Source: Microbulbifer variabilis (lineage in GTDB: Bacteria; Pseudomonadota; Gammaproteobacteria; Pseudomonadales; Cellvibrionaceae). Taken from it: a stretch of DNA of 64,000 nucleotides. Location of the stretch: the NCBI RefSeq assembly GCF_023716485.1, contig NZ_CP092418.1, positions 1,719,001-1,783,000 on the forward strand, read 5' to 3'. Positions 31,498 through 40,800 of the stretch are shown here, one piece after another. The stretch's first letter is position 1, and each line of letters begins with the position of its first letter. The position numbers and the translations under genes are program-made. The notes under the pieces were generated by a model. That model was given only the letters and a program-made list of their open reading frames with translations. It made no database searches and was not told the DNA's origin.

Positions 31498-32769
31498 ATG
31501 ACAGTGTCTCAAGGTAACGAAAAGTCCCTGATTCCGGTGCAGAACAGCGCGTTAGTGCTCTCGGGTGGTGGCGCCCGTGCTGCTTATCAGGCCGGGGTTC
31601 TCAAAGCCCTAGCAGAAGTTGTGCCCGAAGATAACCCGCGCCCTTTTAAAATTATTTGCGGCACATCTGCTGGCGCTATGAATGCCATGATGCTGGCCGC
31701 TCACCCAGGTACATTTAAAGAAGCGATCGAGAGTATGTGCTCGGTGTGGATGAACCTGAGTGTGGAGCGGGTGTACCGCACTAGCTGGTTTAGCTTAATA
31801 AGTAATTTATTATCTATTAGCCGTTCGCTGTTTAATCAGGGTGTTGGGCGAGAAAAACCTCTTGCACTTCTCGATAATTTCCCCTTGCGTCAGCTTTTAC
31901 TGGATGTAATTAATTTCGATAATATCCAAAAAAATATCGACGCAGGCCATCTACACGCAACTTGCATTAATGCGCTTTCATATAGTGAGGGCGAGTCGGT
32001 GAGCTTTTATCAAGCTGCGGATGGTGTGAGAGGTTGGCAGCGCTTTCGCCGGTTTGGAGTTTCCACCCGCTTGACGGTGGATCACCTGCTCGCCTCATCT
32101 GCAATCCCCGCAATTTTTCCTGCAGTAAAAATCGACGACATTTACTACTGCGATGGTGCAATTCGTCAAATGGCTCCCATCAGCCCGGCCTTACACCTTG
32201 GAGCTAAGCGTGTCTTTATCGTAGGTGTTTCCGATAACCGCTCTCCAGTTCACTGGGGTAGTCGGCGTAGCAATAATCAGGTCCATTCTCCTTCAATGGC
32301 CCAGATTACTGCTCAGTGGTTCAATGCTGCTTTTATTGATAGCTTGGAAGGGGATTTGGAACATTTGGATAGGGTTAATACCTTACTGGATTCTGTGGAA
32401 GAAGATAAATTTGCCGATCTCTCTCCTCTTCGGCCAGTAGAATCCGTGGTTATTGAACCATCGCAGAGTCTCGCCAGATTGGGAGGGAGAAAATTAAAGT
32501 ATCTACCGCCGGCGTTGCGTTGGTTATTTCGCTCCACAGGTGCGACGCGGTCTGGAGGCGGAGTCTCCGCGGCAAGTTACTTGCTTTTTGAGCGGCCTTA
32601 TATTGAGGAGTTGATTGAGCTTGGCTACCAGGATGCAATGTGGGAGAAAGATAAATTGCGCTATTTCTTGAGGCCTCAGCCCAAACTTGAGGTGGAGCGA
32701 AGAGGCCTCTTTGGTTCACGTAAAAAGAGTATCGAGGATCAGCTTGGGCAGGGAGATGTTTCGTCGTAA
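31498..32769 (+). CDS. Patatin-like phospholipase
   Basis: A 423-residue protein with the patatin Ser-Asp dyad. The oxyanion motif is LVLSGGGARAAYQAGVL, the nucleophile Ser is in CGTSAGAMNA, and the catalytic Asp is in YYCDGAIRQM. No signal peptide or clear membrane helix is seen. The C-terminal half contains an additional ~200-residue region found in proteobacterial patatin hydrolases. Lipid substrate unknown. The ATG follows GGAAG without a spacer, so GTG 31504 could be the true start. Confidence 0.88.
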   Translation: MTVSQGNEKSLIPVQNSALVLSGGGARAAYQAGVLKALAEVVPEDNPRPFKIICGTSAGAMNAMMLAAHPGTFKEAIESMCSVWMNLSVERVYRTSWFSLISNLLSISRSLFNQGVGREKPLALLDNFPLRQLLLDVINFDNIQKNIDAGHLHATCINALSYSEGESVSFYQAADGVRGWQRFRRFGVSTRLTVDHLLASSAIPAIFPAVKIDDIYYCDGAIRQMAPISPALHLGAKRVFIVGVSDNRSPVHWGSRRSNNQVHSPSMAQITAQWFNAAFIDSLEGDLEHLDRVNTLLDSVEEDKFADLSPLRPVESVVIEPSQSLARLGGRKLKYLPPALRWLFRSTGATRSGGGVSAASYLLFERPYIEELIELGYQDAMWEKDKLRYFLRPQPKLEVERRGLFGSRKKSIEDQLGQGDVSS

Positions 32770-32870
32770 TTTGGACTGCCTGCTAACGATTTGAATTAAG
32801 TGTGATTTCTATTTGGGAGATCTCGCTCGAACACAGTGTTTCTTGGTTTTCTAATTTTATTCCCTTTGCT

Positions 32871-33611
32871 TCAGTGGTTGAGTGCATCAGACCAGCCAAA
32901 TGTCTGCAGAAGCTTCATGAACTTTCCTCGTGGTTCGGCCTGTAATACTAATAATTTTTGACTAGCTGGGTGCTGTAATTCTAATTTTACGGCATGTAGT
33001 AGCAGTCTCCCACAATTAAACTGCTGAGAAAAAAAATGGTTGTGGGAAGATTTTCCATATTTGGGGCAACCAATTAAGGGGTGGTGAATATGCTTGAAGT
33101 GTCTGCGGATTTGATGTCGGCGACCAGTTTTCAGCTGAATTTCTACCAGTGAATATCGGCTGGTGGGATAGCGATCCACCTCATAAGGTAGTTCTATGGT
33201 GGCGAGCCGCTGAAAGAGGGTGATGGCCTCCTGGCGGGGAAGCTCTGACTTGGGGCGTTTCCTCTGGTGTTTAAAGTCTGCTACCGGTGGGAGTGGGTAA
33301 TCAATGGTCTCCTGTTCGGGGCAGTATCCGCGGCAAACAGCAAGATATTTCTTTAGGGAGCCCTTACCTTCCAGTTGATGTTGGAGCTGAGCGGCGACCG
33401 CACTGCTTTTGCCAAAAATAATAACTCCAGATGTAGGCTTATCTAGTCTGTGAACTGGGTATAAATGATAACCACTTAGATTGCGGAGGTGCTGCAGGAG
33501 GATACGTGTCTCGTGACGGTCTATCTCGGAGCGGTGAACGAGCCAGCCTTCAGGCTTATAAGCGGCAAGCAGGTGTTCGTCCTCATAGATAATCTCTGGT
33601 TCACAACTCAT
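32871..33611 (-). CDS. truC: tRNA pseudouridine(65) synthase TruC
   Basis: A 246-residue RluA-family enzyme. The catalytic Asp is in PVHRLDKPTSGV. The N terminus (EIIYEDEHLLAAYKPEGWLVHRS) and the segment RYPTSRYSLVEIQLKTGRRHQIRRH match TruC, which modifies U65 of tRNA-Ile and tRNA-Asp, rather than the longer RluC/RluD. E. coli TruC is 260 residues. Transcribed alone on the minus strand. Confidence 0.88.
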   Translation of the reverse strand: MSCEPEIIYEDEHLLAAYKPEGWLVHRSEIDRHETRILLQHLRNLSGYHLYPVHRLDKPTSGVIIFGKSSAVAAQLQHQLEGKGSLKKYLAVCRGYCPEQETIDYPLPPVADFKHQRKRPKSELPRQEAITLFQRLATIELPYEVDRYPTSRYSLVEIQLKTGRRHQIRRHFKHIHHPLIGCPKYGKSSHNHFFSQQFNCGRLLLHAVKLELQHPASQKLLVLQAEPRGKFMKLLQTFGWSDALNH

Positions 33612-33759
33612 GGTTTGATCTGATACAGGCTCATATGTCGGCTGCTTAGTGTATTGCCGAAACGTAGTGATTGCATATAAAAAATGCCTCAGTTAATTGG
33701 TATTAATACCTGATAGTAACTTGCTGAGAAAAAATACTAAAAAGTAGTTTAAATTTAGG

Positions 33760-33787
33760 TTGACTTATTACGGCTAGGCAATAAAAT
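33760..33787 (+). promoter_or_regulatory. Sigma70 promoter of the rtcB leader/sRNA
   Basis: TTGACT (33760-33765), a 16-base spacer and TAAAAT (33782-33787). The predicted start is near 33794, about 270 bases before rtcB. Confidence 0.65.
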
Positions 33788-33887
33788 TTGTCACATAGTT
33801 TGTTGTCGGCATGAGTTGCTTAAAGCTGGCATTTTTTATTAGTTATTTCTTGATTGACGTGGAACGCAGCCACGAAGGAGCCATGAA

Positions 33888-33923
33888 ATGCGAAATGTGG
33901 ATATTAACAACCTATTTTTTTGA
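33888..33923 (+). CDS. Eleven-codon ORF in the rtcB leader
   Basis: ATG 33888 has AAGGAG (33875-33880) seven bases upstream, an ideal spacing. It encodes MRNVDINNLFF followed by TGA. The position before alternative hairpins is like a leader peptide. An overlapping 21-codon frame from ATG 33883 has only a 2-base spacing and is less likely. Not recognised as a known leader. Confidence 0.45.
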   Translation: MRNVDINNLFF

Positions 33924-33983
33924 TCGCTTTTCATGTGCATCTGCTTGAAAAGTGATTGAGCTTTTCAAGCCAGAATTCTCTAG

Positions 33984-34010
33984 AGCCCTGGCATTTGCCG
34001 GGGCTTTTTT
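33984..34010 (+). terminator. Intrinsic terminator between leader and rtcB
   Basis: A 9-bp stem AGCCCTGGC/GCCGGGGCT (one T-G pair) with loop ATTT is followed by TTTTT. It lies 56 bases before the rtcB start and after the leader promoter. Confidence 0.9.
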
Positions 34011-34065
34011 GTTTGGGGCTTTGGAGGGCTTTTAATGATTTATTGGATCAATCCAGGGACTCTAT

Positions 34066-35274
34066 ATGCCTGTAAAAATTGTGCTAAATAAAAATGCACA
34101 GCAAGGTAGTGTGCCGGTAAAAATATATACCGATGAAATCGAGCCGCAGGCCTTGCAGCAGCTAAAAAATATTGCTCAGTTACCAATCGTACACTCCCAT
34201 GTTGCGGCAATGCCGGATGTACATTTAGGAAAAGGGGCAACCGTTGGTTCTGTGATCCCAACAGTAGATGCGGTAATCCCATCAGCGGTAGGGGTGGATA
34301 TTGGCTGCGGAATGAATGCAGTGCGAACTTCGTTACATGCCCATCAGTTGCCTGACAACCTGAAAGCATTGCGGGAGGCCATTGAGGTGAAAGTACCCAT
34401 TGGACAGGGTCGTCACAAGATGATCAGTGCCAGGGAATCTGCCTGCAAACTTTTAGCTCCCGGTGTGGATAGGTTGTTTGAAAAACATCCTGGGCTACTA
34501 AAAAGGCTGCATCAGCCACAGAAAACTTGGGTTACCCAGATGGGGACCCTGGGTGGCGGCAATCATTTTATTGAAATTTGTCTGGATGAAAATAATGCGG
34601 TTTGGGTGATGCTGCACTCAGGCAGTCGAGGTGTTGGCAATGCTATTGGACAGCACTTTATCCAGTTGGCTCGAAAGGATATGGCAGGACATATACGTAA
34701 TCTGCCAGATAAAGATTTGGCTTACTTTTCCGAAGGTAACCACCATCTTGATGATTACATCGAGGCGGTAAGCTGGGCCCAGGAGTACGCTAGAGTTAAT
34801 CGGGAAGAAATGATGAGGTTGGTTTTGAATTGTCTCAAAAATTTTCTGCCAAAATTTACGCTCACCAGTGAGGTAATCAATTGTCATCACAATTATGTAA
34901 TGCGCGAACGCCATTTTGAGCAGGATATTTTTATTACCCGTAAAGGGGCGATCAGTGCGAAAAAAGATCAGCTGGGAATTATTCCAGGCTCAATGGGAGC
35001 CAAGTCCTATATTGTGCGTGGACGTGGTATTGCCGAATCATTCCACTCATGCGCTCATGGAGCTGGCCGCAAAATGAGTCGTAGCGCAGCGCGCCAGAGG
35101 TTTACCAGGCAGGATCTTGAAGAGCAGACTAGGGGTGTTCAATGCCGTAAAGATAAGGGAGTGATTGATGAAATTCCGGCGGCCTATAAAGATATAGATC
35201 AAGTTATGGATAATCAGTCAGACCTTGTCGAAGTGGAGCATACCCTGCGTCAGGTAATATGTATTAAGGGGTAG
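34066..35274 (+). CDS. rtcB: RNA-splicing ligase RtcB
   Basis: A 402-residue protein close to E. coli RtcB (408) throughout. Conserved blocks include HIAVMPDVHLGKG-like VAAMPDVHLGKGATVGS, VGVDIGCGMNAVRT (metal Cys), GNHFIEICLDE, MLHSGSRGVGNAIG, INCHHNYVMRE and the guanylylated His region CAHGAGRKMSRSAAR. It joins 2',3'-cyclic phosphate or 3'-phosphate RNA ends to 5'-OH ends using GTP and Mn2+. RNA repair is the presumed role. No RtcA, RtcR, archease or PrfH gene is adjacent. The upstream leader with a terminator suggests conditional expression. Confidence 0.96.
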   Translation: MPVKIVLNKNAQQGSVPVKIYTDEIEPQALQQLKNIAQLPIVHSHVAAMPDVHLGKGATVGSVIPTVDAVIPSAVGVDIGCGMNAVRTSLHAHQLPDNLKALREAIEVKVPIGQGRHKMISARESACKLLAPGVDRLFEKHPGLLKRLHQPQKTWVTQMGTLGGGNHFIEICLDENNAVWVMLHSGSRGVGNAIGQHFIQLARKDMAGHIRNLPDKDLAYFSEGNHHLDDYIEAVSWAQEYARVNREEMMRLVLNCLKNFLPKFTLTSEVINCHHNYVMRERHFEQDIFITRKGAISAKKDQLGIIPGSMGAKSYIVRGRGIAESFHSCAHGAGRKMSRSAARQRFTRQDLEEQTRGVQCRKDKGVIDEIPAAYKDIDQVMDNQSDLVEVEHTLRQVICIKG

Positions 35275-35407
35275 ACTTCTAGTTTGTAGCAGTTTTGAAA
35301 AGGAGTTATTTGATGTGGCATAAGCCGGTTACTTGGCTGAGACTAGCAGGAAAATACCTTAGCTGTTGGCACTTAGCTGCCAAAATTTTCGACAAAGGAG
35401 AATGTAT

Positions 35408-35632
35408 ATGAAAAAAAATCCACCTAAGGGGAGTGGGAAATTTCGCAATTATATCGCGCGTAATCCACTTATGGGGAAGGGTGGTGCGCACGTTAAAGCA
35501 AAGTCAGGAAAACGTTTTTTAAATAAACAAAAAATGAGGAAGGAGGTGCGGGAGTGGAGGGGCTCCCGCGATACTTACTCTCTTGTAGTTGCAGTTCGTT
35601 TTATTTTGCCACTGACTCTTGCCGGTTTTTAG
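35408..35632 (+). CDS. Small basic protein with arfA-like mRNA layout
   Basis: A 74-residue protein. ATG 35408 has AAGGAG seven bases upstream; ATG 35402 is too close to that site. The first ~54 residues are very basic (KKNPPKGSGKFRNYIARNPL, GKGGAHVKAKSGKRF, KQKMRKEVREWR), as expected for an RNA- or ribosome-binding peptide. The last ~20 residues are hydrophobic (SLVVAVRFILPLTLAGF). A GC-rich hairpin sits in codons ~47-54. E. coli ArfA, the ribosome-rescue factor, has this same plan: basic rescue part, mRNA hairpin, hydrophobic degradation tail. Sequence similarity to ArfA itself is weak, so the name is inference. Its stop overlaps the convergent ychJ-like gene. Confidence 0.6.
   Translation: MKKNPPKGSGKFRNYIARNPLMGKGGAHVKAKSGKRFLNKQKMRKEVREWRGSRDTYSLVVAVRFILPLTLAGF
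35548..35569 (+). promoter_or_regulatory. Hairpin inside the arfA-like coding sequence
   Basis: GCGGGAG-TGGAGGGG-CTCCCGC, a perfect 7-bp stem, is located before the codons of the hydrophobic tail. No T run follows, so cleavage by RNase III rather than termination would be the way to make a nonstop mRNA. Confidence 0.55.
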
Positions 35633-36024
35633 GTTCTGCCTTCTTCAGGCCATTCGGGGAGCGCTTCCAGATACACCCACTTTTTTTTGTAGAGTTTGAA
35701 CAGGGATACTTCATGAATTACATGTTCCTGCTCATTTTCTGAATACCACGCCTTAAACTCTACCACCGATCTCTTCAGGCCAGCTTTGCTTTTAATAACC
35801 TCCAGTCTCGTCCACTGGGTCTCCAGGTCCTCCTGGCGAAGATCTGGATAGGTGTCTGGATGCCAAGTTTTGCGCAGATAGGCCAGGTTTCCCATCGCAT
35901 AAGCGCAATAACGGCTGCGCATCAGGTTCTCTGCAGTATTGGGATAGGCTTGCCCAGAGAGGAAGAGGTTGCAACAGCTCTGAAATTTCTTACCTGAGCC
36001 GCAGGGGCAGGCGTGATCCGTCAT
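35629..36024 (-). CDS. YchJ-family protein with SEC-C zinc motif
   Basis: A 131-residue protein. The N-terminal SEC-C motif CPCGSGKKFQSCC is a zinc-binding site also found at the end of SecA. The segment AENLMRSRYCAYAMGNLAYL is the YchJ/UPF0225 signature and a NTF2-like fold follows. The biochemical role is not known. It converges with the arfA-like gene with a 4-base overlap. Confidence 0.87.
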   Translation of the reverse strand: MTDHACPCGSGKKFQSCCNLFLSGQAYPNTAENLMRSRYCAYAMGNLAYLRKTWHPDTYPDLRQEDLETQWTRLEVIKSKAGLKRSVVEFKAWYSENEQEHVIHEVSLFKLYKKKWVYLEALPEWPEEGRT

Positions 36025-36196
36025 AAGTAACTCCGTAATCGGGGGCGCTGACTTTCACTGGTTAGGTCAGCGCGTTTCGTAAACACTTTTTAACCTTGCT
36101 TGACGGTGACAGAGGGTAGCATAGCTTGATCTTTTGCTGAGGAGCGTTAAGATACCGACCAGCCGGTTGGTTTGTTGGGTAATCCCGGGAGGTCAT

Positions 36197-36724
36197 GTGT
36201 CCAGAGTCGATAAATCTGCCATTGTCCGTGCTGCCGAAGAGGTGGTGCGAGAGAAGGGGGCACGCAAGCTCACTCTCGATGCAGTGGCTACCCAGTGCGG
36301 GTTAAGTAAGGGTGGTTTAATTCATCACTTCAGAACCAAACAGTCTCTTCTCAAAGCGATGTTGGAGGCAGCGATTGCCAGGGAAGATGCCAGTGCTGAA
36401 GCTTGCACCAAAGCTGGCGGTGACTTGTTGACCTCTCGGCTGAGTTCCATTTTTGAACTAATGGAAGATGATGAAGGCTTGCCCCGTTCATTGATTGCAG
36501 CAGTAGCCGAAGATCCGGCGCTCCTGGAACCAGTTAAGGTTAAGGAGGCTGAATTGCGCAGTGAAATCTCCCAAACCTACAAAGACCCCGAGTTTGCACA
36601 GCTGTTGATTCTCGCAGCCCAAGGTATGTTCTTTGGGCGTGTGTTGGGTGTGGTGGAGCCAGAAGATCCGATGCTCACCCGTTTACGCGAACGTTTGTTG
36701 ATGCTTTCTGCAGATCTCACCTGA
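36197..36724 (+). CDS. TetR-family transcriptional regulator
   Basis: A 175-residue protein. The N-terminal helix-turn-helix is LTLDAVATQCGLSKGGLIHHFRTKQSLLKAML (about residues 28-60). The C-terminal ligand domain resembles TetR_C members that follow GGLIHHF-type DNA-binding domains. GTG 36197 has GGGAGG four bases upstream and is chosen over a TTG 21 codons earlier. It lies 25 bases before an RND efflux operon, so it is probably its repressor and co-transcribed with it. Confidence 0.85.
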   Translation: MSRVDKSAIVRAAEEVVREKGARKLTLDAVATQCGLSKGGLIHHFRTKQSLLKAMLEAAIAREDASAEACTKAGGDLLTSRLSSIFELMEDDEGLPRSLIAAVAEDPALLEPVKVKEAELRSEISQTYKDPEFAQLLILAAQGMFFGRVLGVVEPEDPMLTRLRERLLMLSADLT

Positions 36725-36749
36725 TTTTTTTCTTAAACACGCTTTTTGG

Positions 36750-37823
36750 ATGACGAATATGAAATTGTCGGTAAGTTCTCGTGCCCCACTAGCCCTGCTT
36801 ATGGCAGCGGTGGTCATTCTTGCGGGTTGCTCCGGCTCGGAGAAAGAAGAGCAACGTGCTGAGCGGTTGTGGCCGGTGAAAGTGGCCACCGTTCAGAGCA
36901 CCAATAAAGTGGCAGATCGCCAATTTGCAGGCAGGGTAAAAGCTGTGCAGAGCGTGGACCTTTCTTTTCAGGTTGGCGGTAAGCTCGATAAGCTAAATCT
37001 TCGAGAGGGCGAAATCATTCCTAAAGGCACTTTGATTGCCGAGCTTGACGATCGCGATTACCGACGCCGGGTAAAGGAAGCCCGGGTAAATGTAGAGCTT
37101 CTGGAGAAAACATTGAATCGACAGCGCTCACTGGCAAGTTCCAAAGTGATTTCCCAGCAGCAGCTCGATGAAACCGAGAGTAACTTTGACCTTGCCAAAG
37201 TAACCCTGGAAAGAGCGGAACAGGATTTAGCTTATACCAAGCTGACGGTTCCCTTTGATGCGTTGGCAACACGGCAGCTTGTCGAGAATTACACTAACGT
37301 TCAGCCAGGCCAGCCCATTGTGCGCTTACAGAATATTTCTGAGGTGCGTATACAAATTTCTGTGCCGGAAAAAATGTTGGCTACTGTCAACGAAGAGCAA
37401 ATAAGCTCAGTGTTAGCGGAGTTTGAGTTTCTTCCGGGTGAGCAGTTTGCTTTGCAATACCGTGAACACCAAGCGGAAGCCGACAGTGTAACCCAGACCT
37501 ACGCGGTGGAACTGGGGATGCCGCGACCGCAGAATGTTCAGATCCTTCCTGGTATGACTGCCCGAGTGACGGTCAAAATGAAAGAGGGCAGCGGAGATTT
37601 TTGGATTCCTCTGGCGGCGGTGCAGAGCAATAGTGAGGGGAAACCCTATGTCTGGCAAATTAATGAAGATCAATCGGTTTCCAAGGTTCAGGTGGCTCTT
37701 GGCCGTACCAATGGTGAAGCCGTACAGATCACTAAGGGCTTGTCAGCAGCGATGAAGTTGGTAGCTGCGGGCGGTCAGCATCTCTATGACGGTGCAAAAG
37801 TTCGCAATTATGTACAGCACTAG
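36750..37823 (+). CDS. RND efflux periplasmic adaptor (membrane fusion lipoprotein)
   Basis: A 357-residue protein. The signal peptide ends at the lipobox ILAGC (Cys near residue 26). The barrel-sandwich/lipoyl part has FAGRVKAVQSVDLSFQVGGKLDKL, then a coiled-coil hairpin (YRRRVKEARVNVELLEKTLNRQ... LAKVTLERAEQDL) and AYTKLTVPFDALATRQLVENYTNVQPGQP. It bridges the inner-membrane pump encoded next to an outer-membrane channel such as TolC, not present here. A second ATG at 36759 (MKLSVSS) could be the start. Confidence 0.9.
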   Translation: MTNMKLSVSSRAPLALLMAAVVILAGCSGSEKEEQRAERLWPVKVATVQSTNKVADRQFAGRVKAVQSVDLSFQVGGKLDKLNLREGEIIPKGTLIAELDDRDYRRRVKEARVNVELLEKTLNRQRSLASSKVISQQQLDETESNFDLAKVTLERAEQDLAYTKLTVPFDALATRQLVENYTNVQPGQPIVRLQNISEVRIQISVPEKMLATVNEEQISSVLAEFEFLPGEQFALQYREHQAEADSVTQTYAVELGMPRPQNVQILPGMTARVTVKMKEGSGDFWIPLAAVQSNSEGKPYVWQINEDQSVSKVQVALGRTNGEAVQITKGLSAAMKLVAAGGQHLYDGAKVRNYVQH

Positions 37824-37868
37824 TTTTTTGCTTGAGAGCTCTGGCCCTGTGAACAGGGGGGAAATGTT

Positions 37869-40800
37869 GTGAAGATTTCTGACACATTTATCGAAAAGCC
37901 GGTTTATAGCTGGCTACTAATGTTGATTTGCCTGATCGGCGGACTCTGGGGGCTTTCGGATATTGGCCGCCTTGAAGACCCTGCCTTTACCATTAAAGAA
38001 GCGCGAGTGTATACCTTCTATCCCGGTGCCAGTGCACAAAGGGTGGAAGAGGAGGTTACGGAAAAGCTTGAGGTTGCTATCCAGCAAATGGGACAGCTGG
38101 ATAAGGTAACCTCTACCTCTAGTCCGGGAATGTCGGAAATCCGTGTAGAGATTAAGGATCAATACGCCTCCGCAGAACTGGCTCAGGTATGGGATGAGCT
38201 GCGTCGCAAAGTTAATGATGCCCAAAGTGACCTTCCCAGTGGGGCATATCCCTCGGTGGTCAATGATGACTTCGGTGAAGTCTACGGTATTTATTATGCG
38301 ATTACCGGCGAGGGTTTTTCCCTGACCGAAATGCGTGAAATCACCAAAGCGATTCGTCGTGAACTGCTCGGTGTTGAGGGGGTGGCGAAAGTTTCCCGTT
38401 CTGGAATCATTGATGAAGTCGCCTATTTGGATATTGATGAGTCCCGACTCGCCCAGTTTGGTTTCTCTCTCGATGATCTAGCCCAGGTTCTGCAATCGGA
38501 AAGCTCCACACAGAAAGTTGGGGAAATCGGTGGTCAGGATTTGCGCACCCGCATCGTAGTGGATAATCCTGCAAGTGACTTGGAAGCAATCCGTAATATT
38601 CTTGTGGGCGTACCTGGTTCAACGGCAATGTTGGCCATCAGAGATATCGCAGATATCTCCCTGGGTTACGATGAAAGCCCTAGCTTTATCGCCCGTTATG
38701 ATGGAAATCAGGCGGTATTACTTGGTATAGCGGGAGCTGAAAATACCAATATTGTTAATGTTGGTAAGGCTGTAGAGGCCAAGCTTGAGGAGATAAAACA
38801 GGCACTGCCGCTGGGGGTGGAAATTCACCCGGTTTATGCCCAGCACCAAGTGGTAGAAGAGAGTGTCGATGGCTTTCTGTTTAATCTGGTCTCTTCAGTT
38901 GTGATCGTTACCCTCGTACTCTGTGTATTTATGGGCTGGCGCTCTGGTGTGGTGGTGGGTACCGTACTTGGTCTTACGGTTCTGGGTACCGTATTAATCA
39001 TGAACCTGTTTGGTTTGAACCTGCAGAGGATTTCTCTTGGTGCCCTCATTATTGCCATGGGTATGTTGGTTGATAATGCTATCGTAGTTGCAGAAGGCAT
39101 GTTGATGGGGGTTCAACGAAATGAGGAGCCCAAGAGCGCTGCCAGCCGGGTAGTGCGCCAAACATTCTGGCCGCTTTTGGGGGCCACTGTAATTGGTATT
39201 ATGGCTTTCTCTGGTATTGGACTGTCTGATGATGCCACCGGTGAATTCCTCTTCTCGCTGTTTGCTGTGATTGGGATTTCATTGCTGCTCAGCTGGATTC
39301 TCGCTGTAACTGTAACGCCCTATTTGGGGTATCACCTGTTCAAACCCGGTAAGAATTCAGATTCTGAAGACCCCTATAATGGTCGTTTTTATAACATGTA
39401 TTCCGGAGCCTTAGCAGGAGCATTAAGGCATCGTGGCCTCACCATCGGCTTACTCGTTGCCGTTACATTAGTAAGCTATTTTGCTTTTGGGTTTGTAAAG
39501 CAGGGATTCTTCCCCAACTCCAATGCACCGCTGTTCTATGTGAATTACTTCTTACCACAGGGCAGTGATATCAACCGTACTGATAAGGCTCTTCAACAGG
39601 CAACAAAGTATTTTAAAGAGCAGGATGAGGTGGTTTCGGTAACGGCTGTAGCTGGTCGGGGAGCCGATCGCTTTATGCTCACTTATGCTCCTGAACCGCC
39701 CAACGCTTCCTATGGTCAGCTAATTGTTCGCACTGAGAATCGCGAGCAGATCGCTCAACTGATAGAGAGGGCAAAGGCGCAGTTACGTGAAGAGCAGCCT
39801 GAAGCATTGATTACCTTTAAGCGCCTGGTGTTTGGCCCTGGTGGTGGTGCCGATGTGGAAGTGCGAATTTCTGGTCAGGATTTTCAGACCTTGCGTGCGC
39901 TTGCCGTAGATGTTGAGCAACAGTTTCGCGAGAAGGGCCTGGAAGATATTCGCCATGATTGGCGCAGTAGAGAGCCGACTATCCATGCGCACCTTGATGA
40001 TGAGCGCGCTCGCGTAGCTGGTGTCACGAATACCGATATTAGCCGGATGATTCAATTTGCCTCTGCCGGTTATACCGTGGGTGATTTTGAGAGCGGCGAT
40101 CGTATTATCCCTATTATTGCGCGAATGCCGGAAGGGGATAGGAATCAAGTGGGTTCCCTGGAGGATCGTTTGGTCTGGAGCCCTAACGAGCAAGGGTATA
40201 TTCCGGCGGGACAGTTGATCACGGATTTTGAGGTTACTGCAGATGAGGGCCTGATCCAAAGACGCGATAGGGTTCCGACCATCACTATCAGTGCCGATGC
40301 TCCGGAAGGCGTTACTGCTATGGCCGCGTTTGGGAGAATTCGCCCCTGGGTAGAAAGTATGCAGTTACCACCAGGCTTTAAAGTGGAATTTGGTGGTGAG
40401 TATGAAAGCTCTACCGATGCACAGAAGTCTCTGGGTAAAGGCTTGCCACTTGGCTTCCTAATCATGATCCTGGTATCGATCTTGTTGTTCGGTACTGTAC
40501 GTGAGCCCGTAATTATCTGGCTGGTAGTTCCCATGTGTTTGGTGGGCGTAGTTGTAGGCTTGTTGGCGACGGGGCTGCCTTTCGGATTTATGTCACTTCT
40601 TGGTGTATTGAGTTTATCCGGAATGCTGATTAAAAACGCTGTGGTTTTGGTCGATGAGATCGAAGTGCAAACACATGCGGGCCTGCCCAGACTCACTGCT
40701 ATTCAGCGTGCTAGCGTAAGTCGCTTGCGTCCGGTCTTCCTTGCAGCTGTGACCACTATTTTAGGAATGTCGCCACTGCTATTTGATGCTTTCTTTGCGG

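Larger units (their letters stand above)
33794..34010 (+). ncRNA. Structured leader or small RNA upstream of rtcB
   Basis: About 217 bases run from a clear promoter to a clear terminator. In order: a 5-bp hairpin (CGTGG/CCACG, 33858-33874) just before a Shine-Dalgarno; an 11-codon ORF (33888-33923); hairpin A, CGCTTTTCA with TGAAAAGTG (33925-33954); hairpin B, a perfect 9-bp CTTGAAAAG/CTTTTCAAG (33944-33969), which uses the same TGAAAAG bases and so excludes A; and a strong terminator. It could be an attenuator for rtcB or an independent sRNA with a small coding part. Inference from sequence only. Confidence 0.5.
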
